A stretch of DNA of 30,513 bases from JALQTD01 sp036825655 (GCA_036825655.1 DAISXU010000015.1:1-30513), one strand, 5' to 3'; positions 17,693 through 25,057 are shown, counted from the stretch's first letter. Notes: generated by a model from the letters alone, not told the origin. A program made the numbers and translations.

Positions 17693-18390
17693 GCTGTCAA
17701 GAGAGTTGATGTGCCCAAACGAAAAGTTGCGGGTTGAAGGAAGGTGTCGCCCAATGCCTGCGCCACTTGGTCCATGTAGTTCAATGCGGTCTCCAAAGTG
17801 CGGATTCCCCCAGATAGTTTCAGTCCGCCACTTGTGCCACGCAATACCTCTGTCAACAAATGGACCGCCTCGGGCGTGGCGCCAATTGCCGTCTTTCCGG
17901 TGGATGTCTTCAAAAAGTCGGCTCCACAATCCAGGGCAAGTTCTGCCGCCTGAATCAGGGCCTTGCGCTCCCAGGGTGCTCCGGTCTCCAAGATGACCTT
18001 TAAGGGGCGGGAACCGGCCCATTCACGAGCTTCAGAAAGCAGTTCAGATGCTGGAGCAGCATCCCCTTTTCGGAAGGACTCATGAGGAAAAACCAAATCC
18101 CACTCCGCCGCGTGTTTCGCATTCCTCGCTTCTGCTGCAACCGCCTCGATGTCCAATGCACCCGAGGGGAAATTCAACACCGTTGCAAGGAGGATGGATG
18201 AGCTGCTACCGCCATGATCCACCCACCATTCCAACCAATTCATTGGCATGCATATCGCGGCAGGACCTACCGGCATTTCTCGTGCTCGTTCCATCATGCG
18301 GATCATATCCTCCTCTGACTCGTTGAAGGTCAAAGTAGTCCAATCGGTGCAGGCAAGGACTCGATCCCAACGCCCATCTTCCACTTTCAT
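17689..18390 (-). CDS. deoC: Deoxyribose-phosphate aldolase
   Basis: The 233-residue protein is an E. coli-type DERA, somewhat shorter than the 259-residue E. coli enzyme. The Schiff-base Lys161 lies in FLKTSTGK, a second active-site Lys191 in GLKLSGGIR, and Asp98 in EWDLVFPH. It cleaves 2-deoxyribose-5-phosphate to acetaldehyde and glyceraldehyde-3-phosphate. The ATG at 18390 overlaps the transporter stop (ATGA) and its own stop overlaps deoA (ATGA), so three genes in a row are translationally coupled. The frame is open upstream to 18558, but that part overlaps the transporter and is not family-like. Confidence 0.95.
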   Translation of the reverse strand: MKVEDGRWDRVLACTDWTTLTFNESEEDMIRMMERAREMPVGPAAICMPMNWLEWWVDHGGSSSSILLATVLNFPSGALDIEAVAAEARNAKHAAEWDLVFPHESFRKGDAAPASELLSEAREWAGSRPLKVILETGAPWERKALIQAAELALDCGADFLKTSTGKTAIGATPEAVHLLTEVLRGTSGGLKLSGGIRTLETALNYMDQVAQALGDTFLQPATFRLGTSTLLTA

Positions 18391-19637
18391 CCAATCGAAA
18401 GAAAAAGCCCAGCTATCGTAGCGGACATGAGGTTGGAAAGGGTGGCCGCGAAGACGGCTTTTAAACCGAACCGGGCTATGTCTTGACGTCGGTTGGGTGC
18501 AATGCTGCCGAGCCCACCCAATAAGATGGCAATGCTGGACAAATTCGCGAACCCACACAACGCAAAACTGACGATCGCTTTGGTTTTTTCAGAGAGAATA
18601 AGCGTGGCGTCCTCGGCGAGGTAAGGCGCAAAATTGAGGTAGGCCACAAATTCGTTGACAATGAGTTTCTGACCAATGAAAGAACCAGCCGTCACGGCCT
18701 CAGCCCATGGAACGCCAATCAAAAAGGCCACTGGCGCAAACGCATAACCCAATATCCATTCCATGGATAATTCGGAGAATCCGAACCAACCGCCTACACC
18801 AGAGAACAAGCCGTTGAGCATGGCAATCAAAGCAACAAAGGCGAGCAGCATTGCGCCGACATTGAGTGCCAACTTCAAACCAGATGCAGCTCCTCCGGCT
18901 GCAGCATCGATGACATTAACGGGGGCGTCTTCGTCCGATTTACTGAGCTCTTCCACCGTCATAATTTCCTGTGGCTCATCGGTTTCGGGCTTAATGAGCT
19001 TAGCGAACAACAAGCCCCCCGGGGCAGCCATGAACGAGGCCGCGATCAAATATTCCAACGGGACGCCCATCGAAGCATACCCTGCAAGGACCGAACCAGC
19101 AACAGATGCAAGTCCACCAACCATGACCGCAAAAAGCTCGGACGAGGTCATGCGTGAAATGAAGGGCTTTACCACGAGTGGCGCTTCGGTTTGGCCTACA
19201 AAAATGTTCGCAGTAGCCGAAAGGGACTCTGCCCTAGAAGTGCCCAGCAACATGCGCAAACCTCCTCCCAATAGGTTGATGACCCACTGCATGATTCCCA
19301 AGTAGTACAGAACAGAGATCAAGGCGGAGAAGAAAATGATGACCGGCAGCACGCGGAGAGCAAAAATGAAACCCATGCCTCCGGAATCGCTTACCAAATC
19401 CCCAAACATGAAGCCAATGCCATCGTTTCCATAATCGATCACCTTCGATACCGCATCGGCCGTAGCCAATAACGCTCTTTTCCCCCACGGAACGTAAAGC
19501 ACAAAAGCGCCAAAAAACAGCTGCACTGCAAATGCCCCGAGTACAGTCCGAAGGCGAATGGCCTTGCGGTTATCGGAAAGAAGGATGGCCATTCCAATGA
19601 GAAATGCCATGCCCACCAAACTCATAATGATGCCCAT
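18387..19637 (-). CDS. Concentrative nucleoside transporter (CNT/NupC family)
   Basis: The 416-residue inner-membrane protein has about ten hydrophobic segments and the CNT signatures SATANIFVGQTEAPL (140-154), GSVLAGYASMG, NEFVAYLNF and ALCGFANLSSIAILLGGLG. CNT proteins import nucleosides with protons or sodium. A hydrophilic acidic insert (about 217-240, with several D/E residues) lies between two membrane segments. It lies 46 nt downstream of cdd and overlaps deoC by 4 nt. The context argues for pyrimidine (deoxy)nucleosides as substrate. The nupC symbol is withheld because related paralogues (nupX, nupG-like names) cannot be told apart here. Confidence 0.93.
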   Translation of the reverse strand: MGIIMSLVGMAFLIGMAILLSDNRKAIRLRTVLGAFAVQLFFGAFVLYVPWGKRALLATADAVSKVIDYGNDGIGFMFGDLVSDSGGMGFIFALRVLPVIIFFSALISVLYYLGIMQWVINLLGGGLRMLLGTSRAESLSATANIFVGQTEAPLVVKPFISRMTSSELFAVMVGGLASVAGSVLAGYASMGVPLEYLIAASFMAAPGGLLFAKLIKPETDEPQEIMTVEELSKSDEDAPVNVIDAAAGGAASGLKLALNVGAMLLAFVALIAMLNGLFSGVGGWFGFSELSMEWILGYAFAPVAFLIGVPWAEAVTAGSFIGQKLIVNEFVAYLNFAPYLAEDATLILSEKTKAIVSFALCGFANLSSIAILLGGLGSIAPNRRQDIARFGLKAVFAATLSNLMSATIAGLFLSIG

Positions 19638-19683
19638 GCTCGCGAAGCTAAGGCAAAGGACTTACTCGCCAAGCGAAAATTAC

Positions 19684-20175
19684 TCAGTGCTGGTCACCCA
19701 GGTTGCGCGCTTTGAAGCTAAAAGGGAGGTACTGCGAAATGCCTTCAGCCACAGCGACCGCTTGATCTTGGCATTGAAGCACAAGTCGGATGGGCTGATT
19801 TTGCCTGCTCTCCGATTCTTGGATCACCTGGCGGCATCCGCCACAAGGCGAAAAAGCGCCCCATTCCGAATCGCCATCGGAAGCAATCGCCATCGACTCC
19901 ACTGGAATGCCAGGAAACTGACTTGCAGCGTGAAACAAGGCGACGCGCTCTGCGCACAAACCGCTGGGATAGGCTGCATTTTCTTGGTTATTCCCTGTCA
20001 GCACCCTACCGTTGGCCAATCGCAAAGCAGCACCAACCCGGAAGCCAGAGTATGGAGCGTAGGCCCTTTCAACCGCTTCATGCGCAGCCCTTAATAGTTC
20101 CTGGTCAGCTGCAGGCAACTCATTGAATTCCCAAGATTCCAGCGTGCAGGTTACTGAGATCGACTTTGGCATCAT
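19684..20175 (-). CDS. cdd: Cytidine deaminase
   Basis: The 163-residue protein has the zinc-site motifs of tetrameric cytidine deaminases: CAE at 74-76 (Cys ligand and catalytic Glu) and PCGGC at 110-114, with the YSGFRVGAAL segment upstream. It converts cytidine and deoxycytidine to uridine and deoxyuridine, feeding DeoA. The first ATG (20175) overlaps the stop of the upstream lipoprotein gene; the next codon (20172) is also ATG and is an equally possible start. The N-terminus carries about 20 more residues than small bacterial Cdd proteins. Confidence 0.95.
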   Translation of the reverse strand: MMPKSISVTCTLESWEFNELPAADQELLRAAHEAVERAYAPYSGFRVGAALRLANGRVLTGNNQENAAYPSGLCAERVALFHAASQFPGIPVESMAIASDGDSEWGAFSPCGGCRQVIQESESRQNQPIRLVLQCQDQAVAVAEGISQYLPFSFKARNLGDQH

Positions 20176-20945
20176 TCTGCTATTTCGATGAAAAAATAAT
20201 ACTCCGTGGCATTGGACAACTCATCAGACACTTGAATGCTCACCCTGGACAAGCCCAAAACCGCATCGCTTGGCAACATCAATTCCGATTCACTCAAAGC
20301 CAATGAAGCTACCGCACCAGCATTCCAGAGCCAACTCGACAGGGTGTCTCCCTCCGCCGTGATGACACACGCCAAGACTTCACCAATCCCCTCTGGATCG
20401 TAGAGGTCTCCTCTCAGGTCAAGTGCCTGACCCCGCTGTATGGCAGGGATTGTGGGCAAATTTGAAGCAGCCTCTCCGGCAAGTGAGTCCAAATCCAAGT
20501 CCGTAGTCCACGGATTAGAAATGTCCACGTAAAATTGCTGCGTTGGGGCACTCAGCCCCTCCAGGTCAGTCAAATCAGCCTGGATTAACCAGGATCCTTG
20601 AAGGGTGTCCGGAATGGTCCAATTGCGTCCGACCAATGCCGTTCTGCCGCTCAAAGGGGCATCGATTGATTCCCGCCAATCACCAACCGTTAAAGCGAAT
20701 CCACCTGCCACGTTGTCCCCCGCCCACCTCGGCTTAAGCTCAACAAAAATCCTTCCCAACTCAACGTTGTCTGAGGCATCAGCCGTGAACGCCATGGTAT
20801 TGCCAACACTCAAAGGAATGGTCTCACCTGTCATTCGGCCATTGACCACCACTTGCCAAGTTGGAGCCTTCCGATCCTCCCCTCTGCAACCTGCTAACAG
20901 CGCCACATGAATGGTTATGAACACTGCATACCAAAATCTTCTCAT
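20172..20945 (-). CDS. Lipoprotein with DUF4625-like beta domain
   Basis: With the ATG at 20945 the protein has 257 residues and a lipoprotein signal with Cys20 (LLAGC). The first half has the pattern NTMAFTADASDNVELGRIFV, which resembles the DUF4625 lipoproteins of Bacteroidota (not a confident match). The second half (about 150-257) looks like another beta-sandwich with a LDLRGDLYDPEGIGEV segment. No enzyme motif is visible. It heads the nucleoside-salvage run and is ATGA-coupled to cdd, so a role in capturing nucleosides or sensing them at the envelope is possible but unproven. The frame is open to 21029, but the upstream part is not signal-like and would overlap the divergent gene. Confidence 0.82.
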   Translation of the reverse strand: MRRFWYAVFITIHVALLAGCRGEDRKAPTWQVVVNGRMTGETIPLSVGNTMAFTADASDNVELGRIFVELKPRWAGDNVAGGFALTVGDWRESIDAPLSGRTALVGRNWTIPDTLQGSWLIQADLTDLEGLSAPTQQFYVDISNPWTTDLDLDSLAGEAASNLPTIPAIQRGQALDLRGDLYDPEGIGEVLACVITAEGDTLSSWLWNAGAVASLALSESELMLPSDAVLGLSRVSIQVSDELSNATEYYFFIEIAE

Positions 20946-20949
20946 GCGA

Positions 20950-20957
20950 CAAAGTTC
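20950..20957 (-). promoter_or_regulatory. Candidate -7 element of the nucleoside-salvage run
   Basis: Read on the minus strand this is GAACTTTG, five of the six fixed bases of TAnnTTTG, ending 4 nt before the ATG at 20945. No clear -33 element at the usual spacing. Confidence 0.35.
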
Positions 20958-20976
20958 TAAAAAGCAAGCCAACTTA

Positions 20977-21006
20977 TTTGCATCCTGCAGCCACCGCTTA
21001 CCTTTA
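20977..21006 (+). promoter_or_regulatory. Candidate promoter of the AMP nucleosidase gene
   Basis: TTTG at 20977-20980 and TACCTTTA at 20999-21006 are separated by 18 nt, close to the Bacteroidota -33/-7 arrangement (TTTG ... TAnnTTTG). The -7 box ends 4 nt before the ATG at 21011, so the predicted transcript is nearly leaderless. This is the best-spaced promoter in the window. Confidence 0.5.
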
Positions 21007-21010
21007 AGGC

Positions 21011-21784
21011 ATGGACAACAAGCAAGCAATCGTTAGCAATTGGCTGCCTCGGTACACCGGAGTGAACCTTGAAGACTTTGGCGAGTACATCCTCCTGACC
21101 AATTTCAACTCCTACCTCGATCTTTTCGCAAAAGACCAGGGAGTGGAAATCGTCGGGCATGACAAGTCGATGCCATCCGCTACTTCAGGTGATCTGACCA
21201 TGATCAATTTTGGAATGGGAAGCGCCAATGCTGCGACCATCATGGACTTATTGAGCGCCATTGCGCCAAAAGCGGTTTTGTTTTTGGGGAAATGTGGTGC
21301 CCTGAAGTCGAAAAACAAACTCGGCGACCTCATTTTGCCCTTGGCTGGAATACGGGGGGAAGGGACATCAAATGATTATTTCCCGCCAGAAGTGCCAGCC
21401 ATGCCCAGTTTTGCTCTTCAGCGCGCCATTTCGTCGACCATCAGAGACTACAACTGCGATTATTACACCGGCTCTGTTTACACCACGAATCGAAGGGTAT
21501 GGGAGCACGATGAGGATTTCAAAGCCTACCTGAGAAGAACACGCGCCCAGGCCATTGACATGGAGACTGCGACCTTATTTTCTGTGGGATTTGCCAATCG
21601 ACTGCAGGTGGGCGCCTTGCTCCTCGTGAGCGATGAACCCATGACGCCTTCCGGGGTTAAGACCGAAGCAAGCGATCGCGTCGTTACCCAAAACTTCGTT
21701 GAAACGCATGTGAGAATCGGAATTGACTCCATCAAGGAAATCCAATCAGAGGGACGGTCCATCAAGCACCTCAAGTGGAAGTGA
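21011..21784 (+). CDS. amn: AMP nucleosidase (short PNP/UDP-phosphorylase-family type)
   Basis: The 257-residue protein belongs to the phosphorylase/nucleosidase family, with GMGSANAA (68-75), AIDMETATLF (181-190) holding the ribose-binding Glu185, and SDEP (207-210) with the base-contacting Asp208. It matches the short AMP nucleosidase type common in Bacteroidota, which removes the ribose-5-phosphate from AMP to give adenine; long E. coli Amn has an extra N-terminal domain absent here. It diverges from the nucleoside-salvage run across 65 nt, which suggests shared control of purine and pyrimidine salvage. A purine nucleoside phosphorylase activity cannot be excluded. Confidence 0.85.
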   Translation: MDNKQAIVSNWLPRYTGVNLEDFGEYILLTNFNSYLDLFAKDQGVEIVGHDKSMPSATSGDLTMINFGMGSANAATIMDLLSAIAPKAVLFLGKCGALKSKNKLGDLILPLAGIRGEGTSNDYFPPEVPAMPSFALQRAISSTIRDYNCDYYTGSVYTTNRRVWEHDEDFKAYLRRTRAQAIDMETATLFSVGFANRLQVGALLLVSDEPMTPSGVKTEASDRVVTQNFVETHVRIGIDSIKEIQSEGRSIKHLKWK

Positions 21785-21788
21785 CACG

Positions 21789-21825
21789 AGCGGTTACGCC
21801 CGTCTTGTAGAACGGTCGAACCGCT
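21789..21825. terminator. Weak candidate hairpin between convergent genes
   Basis: AGCGGTT (21789-21795) pairs with AACCGCT (21819-21825), with an inner pairing CCGT/ACGG (21800-21803, 21812-21815). It starts just after the amn stop. No T-run follows on either strand, so intrinsic termination is doubtful. Confidence 0.3.
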
Positions 21826-21860
21826 TGATGAAGCTCTTCACCAATGAAGGATTGCCCGGG

Positions 21861-22262
21861 CTAGAAATCTTCGTCTCCAATGGCCAAGGTATATTCATGC
21901 CGCCATTGAGAAGGTATTTTTCGGTCTTGTGTTGAAACAATGTCCCAGGAGGTCATCGATGACCAATCTTTGGAACATGCGACGCCATTTGCATCGAAGA
22001 TCAACAAGGTATCGATGAAGGACGATGGCAAATCCGGATATTCACGACCTCCCAACCAATCTTCCATTCCCAGCTCGCTTGAAACGCCTGCTGGAATGGT
22101 AACCGTATCCAAATCCAACCCATCCGTATAGGCTGAGTGAGCATGAACAACCGTGACCGGCCCACTCGATTCATTCAACACAGAATATACTTGTCGGGTA
22201 TTGCCCTCGCAGGCCGTTAGCGCTACCCATGCACCAACGAAAAAAGCGTAATTCCATTTCAT
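21861..22262 (-). CDS. Small lipoprotein of unknown function
   Basis: From the ATG at 22262 the product has 133 residues, with a lipoprotein signal and Cys18 (ALTAC). The mature part is about 115 residues, slightly acidic, probably a small beta fold: it has a VTVVHAHSAYTDG segment, a WLGGREYPDLP segment, an internal Cys in ANGVACSKDW and a VSTQDRKIPSQWRHEYTLAI end. I recognise no family. It follows a strong terminator and has a perfect TAGTTTTG element 5 nt before the ATG, so it is probably a single-gene unit. An upstream extension of the frame to 22433 would run through the terminator and lacks a signal peptide. Confidence 0.75.
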   Translation of the reverse strand: MKWNYAFFVGAWVALTACEGNTRQVYSVLNESSGPVTVVHAHSAYTDGLDLDTVTIPAGVSSELGMEDWLGGREYPDLPSSFIDTLLIFDANGVACSKDWSSMTSWDIVSTQDRKIPSQWRHEYTLAIGDEDF

Positions 22263-22267
22263 AGCGG

Positions 22268-22275
22268 CAAAACTA
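22268..22275 (-). promoter_or_regulatory. Candidate -7 element overlapping a terminator tail
   Basis: Read on the minus strand this is TAGTTTTG, a full match to TAnnTTTG, 5 nt before the ATG at 22262. The same bases form the T-rich tail of the terminator at 22278-22308. Confidence 0.45.
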
Positions 22276-22308
22276 ACAACGGCAGCAAAGAGTTGCTTTG
22301 CTGCCGTT
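22268..22308 (-). terminator. Strong intrinsic terminator of the gene at 22318-22752
   Basis: Arms 22278-22290 and 22296-22308 (AACGGCAGCAAAG / CTTTGCTGCCGTT) form a perfect 13-bp stem with a 5-nt loop. Read on the minus strand it is followed by GTTAGTTTTG. It begins 10 nt past the stop codon at 22318. The next gene's promoter element lies in the tail. Confidence 0.8.
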
Positions 22309-22317
22309 CGTTCAATC

Positions 22318-22752
22318 TCAAATGGAGTAGGGATCGTGTGGGTCGGTTTCAGGATCACCCTGATCTCGCAAAAAATCTGCCCCGGAGTACAAGTCTTCGC
22401 CCAACCAATCCTGGCCTTCAGCGTACTTTCCAAGTTGCGACCAACCTGATTTTACCAATCCAGCTGACCAGACGCACGAGGAAGCCATTTCAGGACCTAT
22501 TTGGAGTCCGACCAATCCCTCATCGAGCAAGCGCTGCCATGCAACCTGCACGGATGCAACCTGAGCGGGCGCCCAAGAGCGCATTGCGCTTAAACTGTAG
22601 AGCACCTGATCTAGAGAATCAAATGGCATTTGGCCTAAAATCGCAGAAATGCCTCCTTCAGCTCGGTAAAAAATACCGCGGCTCGCATGATGCATGACCC
22701 ACGATTTGTCCAAATATTCAGCGATGACGCTTGGGTGCCAATTGTATACCAT
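22318..22752 (-). CDS. Hypothetical protein, 144 residues
   Basis: I do not recognise a family. The ATG at 22752 gives 144 residues; a GTG 18 nt upstream is the alternative. The composition is ordinary for a folded soluble protein, with helical segments (HPSVIAEYLDKSW, DSLDQVLYSLSAMRSW, VASVQVAWQRLLDEGLVG) and an acidic Asp/Pro-rich end. There is no signal peptide. It lies 36 nt downstream of the YbjN-like gene and is followed at once by a strong terminator on the same strand, which supports a real gene. The opposite-strand frame at 22293-22697 is Arg/Pro-rich and looks like a shadow. The resemblance of spacing suggests an operon with the YbjN-like gene. Confidence 0.68.
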   Translation of the reverse strand: MVYNWHPSVIAEYLDKSWVMHHASRGIFYRAEGGISAILGQMPFDSLDQVLYSLSAMRSWAPAQVASVQVAWQRLLDEGLVGLQIGPEMASSCVWSAGLVKSGWSQLGKYAEGQDWLGEDLYSGADFLRDQGDPETDPHDPYSI

Positions 22753-22753
22753 A

Positions 22754-22767
22754 CTCCGTAAACGGAG
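22754..22767. repeat. Short inverted repeat before the hypothetical gene
   Basis: CTCCG-TAAA-CGGAG, a 5-bp stem with a 4-nt loop, 2 nt upstream of the ATG at 22752. It lies in the gap between the YbjN-like gene and the hypothetical gene and could affect translation or mRNA processing. No T-run. Confidence 0.35.
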
Positions 22768-22788
22768 CACATGCCGGCAAGGTTTCGC

Positions 22789-23325
22789 TTAGAGGTCGTC
22801 GCCCTCCGTAATTTGCTGTTCGATCATGTCCGCGGCGATAGCTGCCAATCCAATCAAGCTGCGCAAGTCGTCGGGCTTCACATCAGCAGGTGGCTTAACC
22901 ACGTATTGAATCACAATGCCCCCGTCAGGACGTTCCACCACTTCCCAGTGTCCCATTTTGTTCTCGAAATTATCCACCAAGAGCAACCTCATTGTTTCTG
23001 CCGTCATCGCTTCATCCGTTTCTGCGACAAGCGCTGGAGACATGATGGTACGCACGGTAACTCCATCGTAGCTCAACGTGTTCGAATACACATAGACCAA
23101 TTGGGTCCGGTTGTCCGGAACTTTCACTACCAATTTAAAATCCCCGTCGCTGTCAATTTCATAGACCAAGCCCGCCTTATCCAAGGCCTTTTGGCACTTT
23201 TTGTCGACTTGAGGCGTGATCTGGCCAAAAGCAAAAGACAAGGTAAAGGTGAAGGCGGCGAAAAGCGCGGCGCGTTGCATCGCTGATCCGAATGCCACGC
23301 GCAGGGGTTGGTTACTTTTTTGCAT
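22789..23325 (-). CDS. Exported YbjN-like protein
   Basis: From the ATG at 23325 the product has 178 residues. A hydrophobic signal (RAALFAAFTFTLSFAFG) starts 15 residues in; the inner ATG at 23280 gives a more standard signal peptide, but the TAnnTT-like element 4 nt before 23325 favours the longer form. The mature part has KALDKAGLVYEIDSDGDFKLVV, then YVYSNTLSYDGVTVRTI, a helix with EAMTAETMRLLLVDNFENKMGHW, and an acidic end. This order resembles YbjN/type III chaperone-like proteins, which usually act in the cytoplasm as stability factors; an exported version is common in Bacteroidota. It diverges from the secreted-protein gene at 23369. The family call is moderate. Confidence 0.72.
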   Translation of the reverse strand: MQKSNQPLRVAFGSAMQRAALFAAFTFTLSFAFGQITPQVDKKCQKALDKAGLVYEIDSDGDFKLVVKVPDNRTQLVYVYSNTLSYDGVTVRTIMSPALVAETDEAMTAETMRLLLVDNFENKMGHWEVVERPDGGIVIQYVVKPPADVKPDDLRSLIGLAAIAADMIEQQITEGDDL

Positions 23326-23358
23326 TGGTGCAAGATGGGGAATTTTAGTTAGAACACG

Positions 23359-23366
23359 TAGCTTTC
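23359..23366 (+). promoter_or_regulatory. Candidate -7 element of the secreted-protein gene
   Basis: TAGCTTTC, five of six fixed bases of TAnnTTTG, ends 2 nt before the ATG at 23369. No clear -33 element. Confidence 0.3.
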
Positions 23367-23368
23367 GG

Positions 23369-25057
23369 ATGAAAATGAAACACCTGAACTTGCTTTTTTT
23401 AGGCTTCGTTTTGTGCTTGGCCTCAGCTTCGAACTTGCCGGCGCAAATGACAGGAATGTCTTGGGAGGTTGACACCTGTTTCTACGCTGGACTGGATTCA
23501 ACGGACCAGTTCGACCCCAACAATGAACTCCCTGGTTTCACTTCTTACCTTTTGTTTGCGGACTTCACCAATCCAGCAGACCAACTGCAAGCCGTCTATG
23601 CGCTAGGTCAGGGGCAAAACACCACTTCTCCGTGGTTGTTGAATGCGCCTTGCGGCTGCTTTGAGCACGACTTTGGCACGTCCATTGGGGTGGGTTGGAA
23701 CCCCATCTTCTTGGACGCATTTCCCAACCTTTTGTACGACAGCCATTATACCCTTGACAACAATCCTGGGACTTCCATCACGGGTGGTATCCCACCCATT
23801 TCAGGAGCTGCAGACTTGCCAGCAATCTGCAACACCACTCTACCGGATGCCGCGATGTACGTCCTCGGTGGTGTCTACGCTGGAGGTGATTTAAGGGTCC
23901 AAATTGCACGGGTAACAACCTGCGGCCCACTCGAATTTCAAGCGTGCTTTCAAGTCCAACAGGCCAATGGCGAGCTGCAGAATTGGTGTGCTACCCAGGA
24001 TGGTCAGTCCCCCCTCTTCATCGACCCACCCTGCCTTACTTGGGCCCAGATGAACACGATCCTGGAGGTGAATCCGATGAGTGATCCGGTCTCCGTAGAA
24101 GTGCCATGGTCCTCGTCCTGGCCTGTGGAGGTTGAATTGTTTGACGCCCTCACCAATGCATGGTCAGGCACCTTCGAAGCCAATGCAATTTTCAATCCTC
24201 CACCGGGCGAGTATTATGCCGCCCTCAAGGACAATTCGACCTGCAGGGATACCACAGAAGCATTTTGTGTCCCATTGCCGTTTTATGATTGCGATGGGGT
24301 GTGCCTGGACGATTCGGATGGAGATGGCATTTGTGATCCCCAAGAAATCCCAGGGTGCATGGACGAGTTAGCCTGCAACTACGTCGCCGATGCAACCGAT
24401 TGGGTAGCCTGCATTTATCCCGATCCTGGTTACGACTGCAACGGAGATTGTTTGGCTGACGGCGATGGCGATGGCATCTGCGACCCTTTCGAAATTCCAG
24501 GCTGCACCAGTGAATTCGCGTGCAATTTCAATGCACTTGCAACCGATGACGATGGGAGCTGTGTTTTTCTTCCTACATCGGGCATTCAAGGACCAACAGA
24601 AGTCGTCAACGCGCTCAGCTATACGTATTCGTACCCGCTTGGAGAATCGAGCAGTGCTGCATGGATCGTGACCGGTGGAGACCTCCTTCAGGGACAAGGC
24701 ACGGGGTCCATTGACGTTATGTGGTTAGCTCCCGGTAATGGGCTCATCGAAATCACTGAAGTGACCGACACCTGTTCAAGTGGCCCCGTTATCCTGGAAA
24801 TCCAGATCGGCTTGAACGGCCTCCACGAGTCCACCGCGCCATCCGACCTACTCATTCTCACAGAAATGGGGTTTCAAGCTACAGCACCAGGAGATGCTTT
24901 TGTTTGGGATGCTCGAGGTCAATTGTTGCACCGTCAAGCATTACAGAAAGGTTCCTTTTTGAATCTGGCCAACCTCCCCTGTTCGATTTTGCTCATTCGA
25001 TTTCAAACGAAGGACCAGCGCATTGAGCAGTTTAGGTGGTTGCAGCAACGAAACTAA
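23369..25057 (+). CDS. Secreted protein with Cys-rich DGDGICDP/ACNF modules and T9SS-like C-terminus
   Basis: The ATG at 23369 gives 562 residues with a signal peptide (cleavage near LPAQ). The first 300 residues form an unrecognised domain with SWEVDTCFYAG near the start and several paired Cys. Residues about 306-398 hold two modules that combine a calcium-loop-like DSDGDGICDPQEIPGC / DGDGDGICDPFEIPGC with the ACN-(F/Y)-x-A...C pattern also present in the subtilase. The Asp-rich loops look like EF-hand or thrombospondin type 3 calcium sites. The C-terminal 80 residues (FVWDARGQLLHRQAL...) resemble a degenerate type A sorting domain, so T9SS export is likely. No catalytic motif is visible; structural, adhesive or binding roles are possible. 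Confidence 0.85.
   Translation: MKMKHLNLLFLGFVLCLASASNLPAQMTGMSWEVDTCFYAGLDSTDQFDPNNELPGFTSYLLFADFTNPADQLQAVYALGQGQNTTSPWLLNAPCGCFEHDFGTSIGVGWNPIFLDAFPNLLYDSHYTLDNNPGTSITGGIPPISGAADLPAICNTTLPDAAMYVLGGVYAGGDLRVQIARVTTCGPLEFQACFQVQQANGELQNWCATQDGQSPLFIDPPCLTWAQMNTILEVNPMSDPVSVEVPWSSSWPVEVELFDALTNAWSGTFEANAIFNPPPGEYYAALKDNSTCRDTTEAFCVPLPFYDCDGVCLDDSDGDGICDPQEIPGCMDELACNYVADATDWVACIYPDPGYDCNGDCLADGDGDGICDPFEIPGCTSEFACNFNALATDDDGSCVFLPTSGIQGPTEVVNALSYTYSYPLGESSSAAWIVTGGDLLQGQGTGSIDVMWLAPGNGLIEITEVTDTCSSGPVILEIQIGLNGLHESTAPSDLLILTEMGFQATAPGDAFVWDARGQLLHRQALQKGSFLNLANLPCSILLIRFQTKDQRIEQFRWLQQRN
24284..24562 (+). repeat. Two Cys/Asp-rich modules, related to those of the subtilase
   Basis: Each unit has YDC-(D/N)-G-x-C, an Asp-rich GDGICDP loop, an EIPGC linker and an ACN(Y/F) segment with a closing Cys. 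The IPGC...ACNF...DDGSC part matches the subtilase modules at 5842-6228 in residue spacing. Confidence 0.8.

Noticed and set aside
17693..18022. Long N-terminal extension of deoA
   Set aside because: The residues are not family-like, overlap deoC, and the ATGA-coupled start at 17692 gives a normal DeoA length.
18391..18558. N-terminal extension of deoC
   Set aside because: It lies inside the transporter gene in another frame and is absent from the aldolase family.
22293..22697. Open frame on the plus strand opposite the 144-residue hypothetical gene
   Set aside because: It starts inside a terminator hairpin and has an Arg/Pro-rich composition typical of an antisense shadow.
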